Source of the DNA: Siphonodentalium dalli | Taxonomy: Eukaryota > Mollusca > Scaphopoda > Gadilida > Siphonodentaliidae | DNA length: 64,000 bases | Reading direction: 5' to 3' | Assembly (NCBI GenBank): GCA_032622095.1 | Contig: CP136062.1 | Coordinates: forward strand, 144,478,351 to 144,542,350 | Shown here: piece by piece, positions 39,044-50,969 of the stretch | Layout of the letters: each line of letters opens with the position of its first letter | Position numbering within the stretch: the first letter of the stretch is position 1 | Program-made: the position numbers and the translations under genes | Notes under the pieces: model-generated | Seen by the model: the letters and a program-made list of their open reading frames with translations, nothing else | Told to the model about the DNA's origin: nothing | Databases searched by the model: none

Positions 39044-39460
39044 TATTCCACCAGTACAAAACCTGGGAACTTTCTGTAGTTTTGACAGCGAATCTTATAA
39101 AGTCGAAAACATAACGCAGGAAATATATGTCTTAATTATTACCTGTTCTTTGGTATAATATACTTCAGTGCAGAGGAAGGTCCCAGCTCGAAATTGCATG
39201 CTTTTCTGTGACTTTTGTGAGCCTATATCGCAATAAACATTGAATTAATTACTCAGGAGAAATCCCATAATTGTAAGTGACGCAAAGCAAAATCGCTCAC
39301 AAAGTCACTCAAATCGTGAAATTTCTAGTTGGGACTTTCACCTACAGTGAAGTACATTATCAAGGAACAGATAATAACTAAGAAATATATTCCCTGCGTT
39401 ATTTATTCGACTTTCTAAGGTTCCCTGTCAAAACTTCCCAGGTGTTGTACTGGTGGAATA
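39044..39460. repeat. Long fold-back, arms about 170 bp
   Basis: The left arm, about 39044-39222, is the diverged inverse of the right arm, about 39295-39460. They share TATTCCACCAGTAC at the outside and GTGACTTTxGTGAGC at the inside. About 70 bp separate them. The short frame overlapping the left arm is not a gene. Confidence 0.8.
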
Positions 39461-40885
39461 AGATCTCTACGGGCGTTAGCAAGAGTATAGGTTCATGACA
39501 TGATCTAGATTATATTAAGAAAAATTTGGTAATTGATAAGCGTAGCCGATGTGTTATTTTGACATGGTCATTGCAGACTATGGAATAGTGTATATACCAC
39601 ACAGCAGTGGTTGTTATTCTGAACATCTTTTGGCGGAAACAGCTAGCTGCCTGAACGGTGGGTATGGAAGCCGACTGCTATGATACCGACTCTGAAGATC
39701 AACACCAATATAAATGGCTTCAAGTGAAACTTGCTTGGAGCAAAGTACTCTGTTCTTTTCGCAGAACAAGAGTGACATGGCAATCGATTTGGCGCGCGTT
39801 TAATTGGTAGTAGAAAAAATACTCAGAATGCATTTGTCTGCTGGTAAAAATGAGTGTTAATAAAAAAGTTGAGGGATTGAATTCTGCTTCAATTCGCAGC
39901 GGTACATGTGCAACTCGCATATCGCGAGGATTACACATGCGTTTAACAGAAGCTCACTGAATAACCTGAATGTCTAATCCAGAAGCAAGGTTATATCCTC
40001 TCGTAAAACCAGGTAAAACAGGGATTTTCGGATTTCTATCTTAATAGAAACCACTCTATCTGTTCTGACAAACTAACTCTCTTGGATTTGATGGTGCGTG
40101 GAATGAATGCAGTTCGCACTAATGTTTTTTGTGCTAATTGCTAATTGCCGACAGACTATTCTAGGTGTTGGCATAATCAAGCTGAGTTGCATCCAGGTAG
40201 CTTACGTTGGTAACAATGACTGAGATAAAAAGAATGAGGGCACACTGTCTTCGCAAGGTCAAATGATTTCCTAATGCAAGAAAACTATGTTAACGAAAAT
40301 AATCTGAGGGATAACCCTGCTTAGTTTAGGTACATGTATGTCAAACAATGTTCCCGCAATGGTCCCGTATTGGTAGCTATGGTGTCTGTAGAACAAAGAG
40401 ATGTTATTCGTAGGGAGAGGTATTTTATATATAAGTATATATGCATTATATATTACTTAGAGATTTCTCGTTTGCCTCGTTCTGGGGATCAACATTGGTC
40501 GGTAATTTATCAGTATGAATTCTGTATAGCCGAACTTATATGCAAAGGAAAGACGTTATAAATGGTAGAGTTTATTAACTACTTTCAACTTGTCGCAGAG
40601 TATATTAAGGCGGACAATTATTATATTTCCACGTCGGACTCTGTCATTTATTCCAGATTTCTGCTGATAGTATGGGTTGAAAATTTGGTTCACCCGCCTG
40701 CAATCTGACCGAAACCATGCTTAATTTAGCAGATTATTTTTATATATCTTCAATAAGTCTTTGCGGTTTATTTATTGAGTACGCTATACAACGGAGCTTT
40801 GTTGGAAACGTAAAGAAGTTGGGGAAGAGATAGATAGAGAGAGATAGAGAGAAAAAAAGAGTGAAAGAGAGAGAGAAAGAGAGAG

Positions 40886-40922
<37 letters not shown>

Positions 40923-42594
40923 GAGAGAGGGAGGGGGGTATTTGGCACCATGTTAATCCCATGCAGCAACTTGGAAGCGATTAGATAATGGTTTCTTTTC
41001 GCGACACTCTCCATTAACCGCACCCACTGCAGGTTCTGTTAGCAATGGGATAATTGCCAGAGATGAGCATGTCTCGCGGATTCCACAGTTGAATCCCGCA
41101 TCCACTGATTCAAACCACGTCTCGCAGTAAATCAGTAGCTTGATAAAACCCTTACATCGCTGTTTAGAAGTGACACGTTAACACTTTGCATGATCAAACT
41201 AAAATTTAATTGCATTCACTTGATATTGCCGTAATTTTGTTGTTGTGGCGTCCGCACCTTTGACCACCTCCATGCATGCACGACTTAATTCGCCACGCCC
41301 TACTAACGCTGAATAGCTTTCAAGTTATTTCACATGCAGGTAAGTTCTGTTACCGAAAAAACTGCGTCATATATAGTTTAGAAGGCATGCGATTGAAACA
41401 TCAGCAGCAGGTTTTATTTCAGATACGGCCTCAATTCTGGTTGACTGCAAAGTTTGTTATGTGGCAGTGGTTTCACAAATAGACAAACTTCCCATACAAA
41501 CATAACATTCTGATTAACCATCTGTGTTGTCTTCCGGAGAACATCGAAAACCAATGCATGCTTATCATTATAATTCCCCCAACATATAAACAATATCAGT
41601 TATACATTCTTAAAGCACAAATTTCCTCTCAGTAGTGAACAACTTATATATAGACTGATAAAATCTGGAAGGTATTACAAATTTATATATTTCAAGACCT
41701 ATATCACCATGTAAATACGTTTATACCGTCATCTTGATAACATGTGTTCCGTTGAATTGTATCGGGAGATGTGCTTCATAAGTTGCAAAAACTTGTGAAC
41801 AATCCCTTGTGTACATAGTATGCATACAAAAAAGTTCAAGTCAATGCTGATCGACAATTTACATGAAATGATATATCACACCCAGTTATGTTGACATTCA
41901 TAAGATCCACCAGAAATATTAATTCCATATAGACTGCTCAATTTCCGAGTCCCGGTTCGGATTCTATGAAAAACGATACGAAAGGAGCATTTAGGAAATA
42001 GGTTTTTCGCGAACGTAAACCCATCATCGCGTAGCCAACTAACAGCTATTATCCCCCGCATGGAACGAAAACACTCCATGTGACAAATTTAATACGCATT
42101 ACCTTCATAAACCAGTTTCGTTACCGCATCCCTTTGAATATAGAATAGGTGGGGGGAGCAAAGACTGAACTTCCTGTATCAGGTTTATCGACGATACTTT
42201 CCATAAATAACGATCATACATGTAGACTATCTCGATGCGAATTATCCACCGCGTTCGATCTAGTGTTCCTTCCAACATGTGTCGTGGACACATTATTTTG
42301 CTGACCAATCAAACTATTGTGTCGGAAATTCGCAGAATGAGTTGCCCAGACACAGCGGGTAGCGCCACTAAATTCACCAGCATCATCTTCTTTGGAAAGT
42401 ATCTTTATTATCGAATTAACATTTTTTAAAGCTTCTTTAGAAATATTTTACTTTTTTAGTTTAGTTTCTCTGTATTCCCAAATTGGCAAACGAACAATGC
42501 ATAATCGAAGTGCCCAATGGGTGCACATCACAATCTTCACCATATGAGAATTTAAATCTGTGTATATATAGGTCTCCGCAGCAGATGATGCCAT
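39461..42594. other. Non-coding DNA with one GA-rich tract
   Basis: 40820-40938 is a GAGA-rich tract, almost pure in its second half. A CACATGCAG/GTAAGTTC donor-like site at 41340 has no supported coding frame before it. No gene recognised. Confidence 0.5.
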
Positions 42595-42685
42595 GCAGAA
42601 AGAGACCCCCAGTTGGTAAGTTTAGTAATGCCAGCCCGCTGTGCGGGGTATAGCATCACTAAATTCACCCTCTGCATTTGGGACC
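42595..42685. repeat. Diverged relative of the 6619-6799 fold-back
   Basis: It shares the order GCAGAA, a CCCCAG word, AATGCCAGCCCxCTxTGC, then ACTAAATTCACC with the 6619 element, but it is shorter and its arms are less well matched. Confidence 0.6.
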
Positions 42686-43611
42686 ACAAATTCTTCTAAT
42701 GTCCAGTACCATATTTTGAGGCATGTGTCGTATAATATACATCTTGAGAGAAATCTAGATATTCTCTGGAAGCATTACGAATTGATCAATCGAGTTCGAT
42801 AGCTATCTAGCTTCAGATAAGCCACACACCCTTTATGTTGACACATTTATTGGCAACCGCAGAATTCTGGGAATTCTCATAAATTTTTCCCAGTATGAAA
42901 GAGGCGTCCTGGTATAATTATCTGGCAATCGTTCGTTTTATGCCAAACTCGACAGAGTAGCTATTGACAATATAAACAGAGCTTGAAACTACTCAACATG
43001 TTTCATTTAAGTATTGATGAAACTTCAACATCATTATACGTGCGTTGGTCTATATACTACCGCTCTAACCGGTTCCGAGTTGACGAGATCTGTATAAAGT
43101 CAACAAGTTTTACGAACCAAGTAATGAGAAATATAAACGTGGTTTAAATGTCTTAAATACCCGTCTTCGCTATTTGTTTGGCACCGCGAACGGTATAATG
43201 AAATTTCCTCTCGCTGATTGGTTTCAGCCGATCTCGCCGTGAAATCTCGTGAAACTCGTTAGTCTGATATTGAGATTATGTGGAATTGTCAGCAATATAC
43301 GTGTGTGAGGCTAATTAACAGGGATCGATTGCCAGGTAGAATGGGAGAGCAGAACTATATAATAATCCTTAAATATGTACCCAGGTACCCGGATCTTGAC
43401 ATTTTGATCACTATAATCTGATAATGTAATCTGAAAGATTATAAATGATAGCATTTCCAGTAGAGTGTGCCCTTGATGAAATTTGCATCTGGTGGGTAAA
43501 TATGATATCAGTCAATGAATTCACAAGGTCGAACATAACCGAAAATTGGAATTTTATGTATATATATGTTACTAGCCGATGAGCCCGACGTTGTCCGGGC
43601 TATTCAAAAAC
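42686..43611. other. Non-coding DNA leading into the satellite
   Basis: No gene seen. The last 40 bases (ACTAGCCGATGAGCCCGACG, TTGTCCGGGC) look like the start of the unit from which the following array was expanded. Confidence 0.5.
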
Positions 43612-44547
43612 CAAATTTCAAGTCGATAGCTCAACCCGTTTCCGAGATCTGGTCTGCGCATGCGCGAAGCTGGCGTCGCACGGGCTCGGCGACCCAATAA
43701 AATTCGTATCCGGGGCAAGATACATTCACATAGCAAATTTCAAGTCGATAGCTCCAACCGTTTCCGATATCTCGTCTGCGCATGCGCGAAGCTGGCGTCG
43801 CACGGGCTCGGCGACCCGATAAAATTCTCATCCGAGGCAATATACATTGACATAGCAAATTTCAAGTCGATAGCTCAACCCGTTTCCGAGATCTCGTCTG
43901 CGCATGCGCGAAGCGGGCGCCGCACGGGCTCGGCGACCCGATAAAATTCGTATCCGGGGCAAGATACATTCACATAGCAAATTTCAAGTCGATAGCTCCA
44001 CCCGTTTCCGAGATCTCGTCTGCCCATGCGCGAAGATGGCGTCGCACATGCTCGGCGACCCGATAAAATTCGTATCCGGGGCAAGATACTTTCACATAGC
44101 AAATTTCAAGTCGATAGCTCCAACCGTTTCCGAGATCTCGTCTGCGCATGCACGAAGCTGGCGTCGCACGGGCTCGGCGACCCGATAAAATTCTCATCCG
44201 AGGCAATATACATTGACATAGCAAATTTCAAGTCGATAGCTCAACCCGTTTCCGAGATCTCGTCTGCGCATGCGCGAAGTGGGCGCCGCACGGGCTCGGC
44301 GATCCGATAAAATTCGTATCCGGGGCAAGATACATTCACATAGCAAATTTCAAGTCGATAGCTCCACCCGTTTCCGAGATCTCGTCTGCGCATGCGCGAA
44401 GATGGCGTCGCACGGGCTCGGCGACCCGATAAAATTCGCATCCGGGGCAAGATACATTCACATAGCAAATTTCAAGTCGATAGCCCCACCCGTTTCCGAG
44501 ATCTCGTCTACGCATGCGCGAAGCGGGCGCCGCACGGGCTCGCCAAT
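43612..44547. repeat. 122-bp GC-richer satellite, about 7.7 units
   Basis: Unit starts fall at 43612, 43734, 43856, 43978, 44100, 44222, 44344 and 44466, exactly 122 bp apart; the last unit is cut short. Each unit has TTTCAAGTCGATAGC, TTTCCGAGATCTCGTC, GCGCATGCGCGAAG and CGGGCTCGGCGACCCG. Units 2, 3, 4 closely match units 5, 6, 7 respectively, giving a 366-bp higher-order period. Since 122 is not a multiple of three, the repetitive frames on both strands cycle through all phases; they are not genes. Confidence 0.95.
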
Positions 44548-44690
44548 ACGACAACGTCCACCGCCTGGTCAAACTACACACACGTACTAAGTTTCGTCCC
44601 CATCGGTCGAGAATCGTAGATTTGTATAAATGACAGACAAACAGACAGACAAACAGACAGACAGAGGTCTTCAAAATATATATGAGATAT
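44548..44690. repeat. Retroelement-like tail after the satellite
   Basis: The satellite breaks off into ACACACACGTACTAAGTTTC, then CCCCATCGGTCGAGAATCG, then ACAGACAGACA repeats and an AT-rich end. Such tails are common at the 3' ends of non-LTR retroelements and their SINEs. The satellite was probably made by tandem growth inside such an element. Confidence 0.5.
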
Positions 44691-44800
44691 ATTATGTCTG
44701 ATACATCTGCGGTGGCAGAATGGTACTCAGGTTGTTTAACGATCAGTCGTAGCAAATACCGCTTGATATTAAATAATTACCATGATACATGCTCGCGGAA

Positions 44801-44890
44801 AATATGAATAATGTAGAACAAATTAACAAAAATATGAATAATGTAGAACAAATTAACAAAAATATGAATAATGTAGAACAAATTAACAAA
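44801..44890. repeat. 30-bp tandem repeat, three units
   Basis: Three identical 30-bp units starting AATATGAATAATGTAG lie end to end. The frame through them is repeat-derived. Confidence 0.95.
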
Positions 44891-45563
44891 AGTATTGGTT
44901 GAAAATTTACGTACACATTTAAATTGTAATCCGATGGCACACGGTTCAGTACACTGCAGGGTGTTGGTTGATGTTACGCCTTTTAATTATTTTCACTACA
45001 AGTCTTTACTTTGAGACGTTATCAAGCCAGAGCAACTGATGTTGGTATGTCCTGATGATAGCTATGGTGTTGTAACAAAACGACGTATTTAAGAAACTGA
45101 ATTGATAGTTTCCTCGCATTTTTGCTTTCGATAAAATCTGAGCGAATCACGATATAGTCATTCTACATCATATGGACATTCCAGACGATAGACGAACATA
45201 TTGTAAAAATTGTTTCGTTAGTTGCTGACCAATTCGCTCAGGCATACGTTTTCGAATAGTTATCAATTTGAATGATCCCTTAATATTATGGAACAATTTT
45301 AATCGTTCTGACAGCTAAGATGACAGTTTGGGAAAGCAGCAGTACTTTTTATCAACAGAACTTTCTCTACCGGTATAATAACTAAATCGACAGGGCCCAC
45401 CAAGATCAGAACATTTGAGCAATATCGGTTTACGAGTATAATGATCAGGGATGAGCCAATTACTTTGCAAAATAATGCATTACTATTACATGCCATTTCT
45501 ACACTTCTATTTCCATTACCATTGCCTTCAAAATGAGAAGTAATGCATTTATATCATTTACTT
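44891..45563. other. Non-coding DNA, no gene seen
   Basis: No exon or repeat recognised. Confidence 0.5.
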
Positions 45564-45861
45564 TTAAAGGCACTACGATCATTATATACCTTCAACAGAG
45601 TTACAGGATTAACAATGAAGACTGTGTTGTGGTGAATCTAACAACCCTAATAATCCATACAAGCCTAATTTGTGTTATCCAATTCCAAGTTTATTTATAA
45701 ATGAAAGTTTCAACAAAATTCCCAAGGGAATGAGATAATGTTAGATGTAATATACCTTGTCATATATATATAATATAAGTTCATTAATACAAATTGCTTT
45801 ATTGGTTAAATTACGGTGAATAAATTACGACTATCTACTATAGTGATTAATGCACCTTTAA
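45564..45861. mobile_element. Possible small TTAA-flanked element, 298 bp
   Basis: TTAA at 45564-45567 and 45858-45861 is followed inward by AAGGCAC on the left and, inverted, AAGGTGC on the right. Only about eight terminal bases match, and no second copy was found, so this is tentative. Confidence 0.4.
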
Positions 45862-46659
45862 ACAGATACTATATAACAGCTTCTGGCCGACACCGATCGA
45901 GATGTGACTCTCAAGACATTAATTCAGAAGAGATAAGTCTGACACGAAGAAAGTCCATCATCGTTATCTTTTGATATAGGCTACTTGATGCCGTTTATAT
46001 CACAGAGGAATACAGTCGACGACCGACATAGCATCCACGTAGCCAGCTCTCTGTGGTGTTATGTAGCATAACTAAATATCCCGAGATAACTCAAGCAGTT
46101 TGGTAATAAGTTAATGGCCGAGTCTGACCCACATACCTAATTCCCGCATTACTGGAGAAAGATAAATATTATTTCGGATGTTTCTCTTCTATCTTGCTCA
46201 ATCGACATATTTCTGGCGTCTGAGAATATCACAGCCGTTTGTAATAAATCAACATTGTGTAGATACTTTCATACACACGATTTTGGCTCTCAGGGTTTAC
46301 ACTGATCTGGACTGTGTGAACCTAAACCTAATTAATACGCAATGTATATGTACATGTGTGTATGGATCGGCTGACTCTGCCCTAAAAATATCAAGAAGTT
46401 TCTCGAACAAAACACACCAAGCAAATTCAAAAACTTATCATATGTATAGTTCTTGGAACTGTTTCACTCTGCTTCGAGAATAAAATGAGACGACATATCA
46501 GATAGTATACATGCCTCAGTCAAAAAGGTAAATATGTGTTATTGAACAAGCAGCATCATTAAGTTGAGTTTCTAAAAGACACATTATGCTAAGGTATATA
46601 TTTTATTAGTCAGAATGGTAACACGCGGCCTCGCCAAATTGTGTATCCATATATAACAA

Positions 46660-47020
46660 GAAAACCATAGTCAGAAATGGTAACGTGCTCAGGATCATAT
46701 ATTATATACCCATGATTGTAATTATAGAATCTTTTTCATTTCTGTTATTTTTAATTGGCACAACTTATCACAAACCAAAAATCAACATTATTAACATAAT
46801 GTAAACGCCAATAAACGAAATTGAAATTCTCAACTACACCTTTTACCGGGCTCGTCCTCGGGGTCGCACTACAGCTCGGCCTCGTGGTCGCACTACAACT
46901 TTATTGTGTTCCAATAATTAACATTCTATAAATAGAACCACCATGAGCTATGGCAGCGCCCAGGCGAAACAGGAATTTGTACATTAGTATACACGCGGCG
47001 CGCGTAATAACAGTCAGGGA
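46660..47020 (+). repeat. Dispersed repeat, copy A (partner at 60727-61200)
   Basis: Shared words with the second copy, in the same order and direction: GTCAGAAATGGTAACG, CATATATTATA, TTATCACAAACCAAAAATC, CATTCTATAAATA and GCGGCGCGCGT. Near 46850-46905 it has two copies of a CTCGxCCTCGxGGTCGCACTAC unit. The type is unknown. Confidence 0.7.
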
Positions 47021-47703
47021 GTACACAATTTTGTTTTGTTTGCATAGAAGTTTTAAAAGGCAGTTGTGTTTCTTAAGAAACTAATCACTGAATAAACTTT
47101 ATGATGGAGTGTTGCTTATAAAAGGATTTGGCAGTAATAAACTTTGTGGGACAAACAAGATAGCACGACGAAATGCACCAAAGTGGTTTCATTTGTTGAA
47201 CTTATTATTAAGTTAATTTCTTAAAGAAACTACTCATCAATGAGTATGTAGTATAGAAAGGGTTAAAATCAATCTTTGAAGCTGTCCGATTTCTAAAACT
47301 ACCATCATCTGCACAGTAAACGGCAAATGTAAGTCTCAACGTGTGTTGTAAGAATCCAGTTAGAATATTTGAATTTTAAAGAAATTTCCAAAATATCATC
47401 TCTCATATACATCCCTCCTTTCTGACAAGAAACGACTTACTAGAGAAACTAGTTTAGCTGGAAATGGATTATAATAAATTATACATATATAGAGCAACTA
47501 TGTAACTTGATCTCATTCATAAACAAAATACTATGCGTAGCAACATGCTACAAGGAATATTAAACTGTAAAAAAAATGCCAATATTCGATCAGCAAAATG
47601 CTATGCAATACCAGTTATGTTACTCCCTGATGATAACACATACTATTATATATACTTACCACGTTGTCCACCAAGCTACAAATCGCAATCTTTATTCTTG
47701 CAG
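47021..47703 (+). other. Intron before the F-box exon
   Basis: No coding exon recognised. The open frame continues upstream of the exon to 47533, but that part is low-complexity and ends in TTATTCTTGCAG, a good splice acceptor, so it is read as intron. Confidence 0.6.
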
Positions 47704-48184
47704 ACGACACGGATTGAGAATCTATCGGAGAAGCTCCTTCTCAAAATATTCTCATTTCTGAAGCACCGGGAGCTTGGCAAGGTTGCCCGCGTTTGCAAGA
47801 AATGGCGACTGTTGGCTTACGACAGCAGGCTCTGGAAGCACGTGTCGCTGCGCCCGGAGTACTCCGGTCTCCGGATTAGCAACGCCGAGGACCTGATCTA
47901 CCTGATCAACCACCGATTCATGGGATCTATGCGAGCAATCGAGCTACCATGTGACCTCATTACAGCTCCGGTGCTGTACGAGCTGTCCAACAAATGCGTC
48001 GCATTGCGTCATATGACCCTGGACTTCTCCAATGCCATGCAGTTGCATGACTTCAACGATCTCAACGACTTCCCGTGTAACTTGCGGAGTCTGTGTGTCT
48101 GTTTGTCGGAAGTGATTTTCCTTGAAGGATTTATGCGTCGGATTTACAGCTGTCTGTCCTCTTTACAAGTGTTGCATCTCATCG
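47704..48184 (+). CDS. F-box/LRR protein (FipoQ-like), F-box exon
   Basis: F-box proteins bring substrates to the SCF ubiquitin ligase; the F-box binds Skp1 and the leucine-rich repeats bind the target. The exon encodes 160 residues plus one base. Exon residues 4-45 are the F-box, starting IENLSEKLLLKIFSFL, with the usual Val-Cys-Lys-Lys-Trp and Leu-Trp. Leucine-rich, Cys-containing segments follow, ending VLHLIG. The start is set by the acceptor TTCTTGCAG at 47703 (phase 0) and the end by the donor GGTAAGT at 48185 (phase 1). Base composition is clearly GC-richer than the flanks, with third-position G/C, as expected of a real exon. From memory it resembles Drosophila FipoQ (a modifier of polyglutamine toxicity) over the whole exon. 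The N-terminal exon or exons were not found. The F-box/LRR assignment is firm; the FipoQ orthology is likely. Confidence 0.88.
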
Positions 48185-48337
48185 GTAAGTTTTCAAAGAA
48201 CATGCATACTGTGCACAGTCGGTTTGTATGGGAAGGTAAGGCCGATACGCACATTTGTCAAAATATCATGATATTTCTCAATAATTGATGGCTTCAAAAA
48301 CAGTCCAGAATTACTCTTTGAAATTTGTTTCATGTGA

Positions 48338-49615
48338 TTAAAGGTACTCAATCCGATTCGACTGTCCCCATATCATCAGATTCCAACAACAACAAAATTT
48401 TAAATGCCGCTTCAGTAATCAGAATCGATTAATTTCCCAAAAATAATGCTAACCACAGTCAACTGTAGTATAAAATTGCCCAAAACCTATTATTTATCAA
48501 CGTTATGTTCAACGAAATTTTGCAGGTTTGTCAAATATCTGACACAAAAAAGCCACTGAATTTTAGTGTTATCGATCTTCATCCGCAATTTGGTCAGATA
48601 AGTTCTTCTCGTTGTCTGTTTACTGGGCTACTTAAAATTAAAATAAAATATTTCAAACATCGATATCTGATCACTACCAGCTTTGATTGGTGGGTTCCTC
48701 GACTGGAATCAAATATTTTTTAGCCCAGGGGGGGGGGGGGGGGGGGGGTCGGAAAAATTTCCAGGCACGTATGATGGGGTGGGTGGGTCTCTCTCGGTCC
48801 GAAAAGCAGCTTTTTCCATGTGCCAATATTTTTTTCCATTTCTGCTATTGAGTCTTATTTTGATGTGTTTTGAACAGAAACAGGTCATATATAGTTAATA
48901 GCAATGCTATACTATACATAGAGGTTATCAGAAGTTGGATCAGTTACACAATGGCCAACAATAACCCAAATTCAACTTGATAGAACAAGAAACTGCGCTA
49001 TTGGAAAAATAAAATTTAATCAGGATTCCATCTAGTGATACAACAAAATAAGAATAACTATGCAGAACTCAGCTGAAAATAAGCAATAAAATGAAAGCAC
49101 ACTTCACCATATGTGACATGGAAATAAAGATATAATAAATAATGGAATAAAATAGACTTTTGACAACGTAAAACATAAAATCTTAACATATAAATTGAAG
49201 GCCAGCCGGGCCAGCTTGAAAAATTTCAAATTGTTTTCCAAGTCAATGTGGATCAGCTTGTAATGTTAATCACAGTAACAAAGATTTTATCGTTACTGAT
49301 ATCGTGAGCAAAAAAGAAGTGAGATTGGGTTATGCTTCATTATGCACTGTTCTATTAAAATCTCGCGCAATAAACTATATAGGGGGTGGGTGTCCAAAAC
49401 TGACCGGAAACAAATTCCTGAAACGGAAAAACGGGTGGGTGTCCAAAATTGCCTGAAAAAAGGCCGGAAACGGAAGAAATTGGGTGGGTGGGTGGACCGA
49501 GGCCGGAAAAAATTTAAATGATCATACGTGCCTGGACATTTTTTCCGACCACCCCCCCCTGAGAAGCCAAGGAAATATTAATTTGCAAGCGTTCATTCGG
49601 ATTGAGTACCTTTAA
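48338..49615 (+). mobile_element. TTAA-flanked element, family 1, copy C, interrupted
   Basis: The left end is TTAAAGGTACTCAATCCGAT; the right end is the inverse, ATTCGGATTGAGTACC, then TTTAA (49612-49615). It lies in the intron between the two F-box exons. At 48726-49560 another transposon has inserted just before the GAAGCCAAGGAAATA block. Without that insert the copy would be about 443 bp, in line with its relatives. Confidence 0.85.
48726..49560. mobile_element. hAT-like element with G/C homopolymer ends, nested
   Basis: It starts CAGGGGGGGG (over 20 G), then TCGGAAAAATTTCCAGGCAC and GTATG. It ends CATACGTGCCTGGACA, TTTTTTCCGACCACC, a C run and T. These inverted ends match the 24634 and 25561 elements. 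Its flanks match each other poorly (TTTTAGCC and GAGAAGCC), so the target duplication is eroded or absent. GGGTGGGTGT blocks near the right mirror those near the left. Confidence 0.8.
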
Positions 49616-50002
49616 TGTGACACAAACTTTAAGAACCATGCATTTTATAAATTGGAAATGATAAGTCCAAATTCTATAATTTTATGACACATACAACATC
49701 TTTAACATGTCGATGTTTTTATGTACCAAGCATGCACTTCTGCAAAATATAACATTTTAATAGGTTCTGTTTATATATCCATGTTATCATATATTTGGCA
49801 AGAGTAATTTTTGTTTCAGATTTAATAAAGCCTGTATATCGATATTTCGTGTCGACATATCTTATCACTTCTTCCAAATTACACAGGCATAGTTTAAAGT
49901 TCCAATGTGTCATGTCCGTTAAAATTCGTGAAATGGATTATGATGATTATACAACGTCCTCTTTGTATAATAGTCGATGTCGCGAGTATTCGGTAAAGCG
50001 AC
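49616..50002 (+). other. Intron of the F-box gene, nothing recognised
   Basis: AT-rich intronic DNA with no exon or repeat identified. Confidence 0.5.
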
Positions 50003-50433
50003 TAAGGGTACGTTCATACGCTAGCAATTTTTCACGGTATGTTATTGCGGGCATTTCGTCATAGAAAACCACATGGTGCCAGAATATGAACGGAAACATG
50101 CACATAACATGCATCTTTACCAAAGCGAAAGACATGAAAAGTTAAATTTATGTAGTTCCACTTGTAACGGTGCTATACCAGTATACTGGAATTTGCCTTC
50201 AAATACCTGTATGATTTATTCTTGCGAGATAATTGCATGCTACTTGCAGGCAAATTCCGGTAGCATCGCTACAGGTGGAACTACAGAGATTTTACTTCGC
50301 ACGTAGTTAGCTGTGGTACAGATGCACTTTATGTGCACGTTTCCGTTCATATTCTGGCACCATCTCGTTCTCTACGACAAAATGCCTGCAAACCATACCG
50401 TGCAAATTTGCCAGTGTGTGAACGTACACTAAT
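50003..50433 (+). mobile_element. Small inverted-repeat element, copy B
   Basis: Partner of 36887-37313 in the same orientation. The ends are AGGGTACGTTCATACGC and the inverse GTGTGAACGTACACT. It lies in the F-box gene intron. Confidence 0.82.
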
Positions 50434-50969
50434 GCCCTCGTCGACATACAAATCACGCGTCCCTCATCTATGTTTATGGCCGGTTTACTGTGTTAGTGTT
50501 TTGTTTATGTATATGTGCCTAGGTGCTAAAAGCATTTGTCTGAGATCTAATATAAGATCAATTATTCGAGTTCGTGTAAACGAAGCCTATCACAGGTCTT
50601 TCCGAAAGCGATTTCATCCCAATGAACTAGGAAAAGTGTCACCAGGTCCCAAGGCATTCGGACAATTGAGAACTTAGCCACATATATTTCAAAGGTTAAT
50701 TTGAGTATTGAAGATTATGTGACGCTTTAACATCTTATACACATAGCCTGTATGTATAAAACTCAATTTTGCAACATATAGAACAAAGGCACTTGGCTGT
50801 TTGAAGCATCCCATTGTATTTAGTAATGGTCACTTATATTGCAGTCCGTTTGATGGTCCGGTCATCAAAATAGGTCTGTTAATGCGTATATGAAAAATGC
50901 ACCGACAAGACTTATTGATTCATCATTCGACCTTCCCCTTTACGGTCAGACGTGTGACACAATATTTCA
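50434..50969 (+). other. Intron of the F-box gene, nothing recognised
   Basis: No exon found. Around 50785-50880 a stretch with AAAGGCACTTG, CTGTTTGAA and CGGTCATCAAAAT resembles 17450-17512 weakly. Confidence 0.45.

Noticed and set aside
41276..41342. Possible exon before CACATGCAG/GTAAGTTC
   Set aside because: A strong donor sequence only. The preceding frame is short and unrecognised, with no acceptor.
43631..44755. Overlapping Arg-rich frames on both strands
   Set aside because: They come from the 122-bp satellite, where each strand and phase is open by repetition.
47533..47703. Upstream extension of the F-box frame to a Met at 47533
   Set aside because: The extension has low-complexity wording unlike F-box proteins and ends with a strong splice acceptor, so it is intron.
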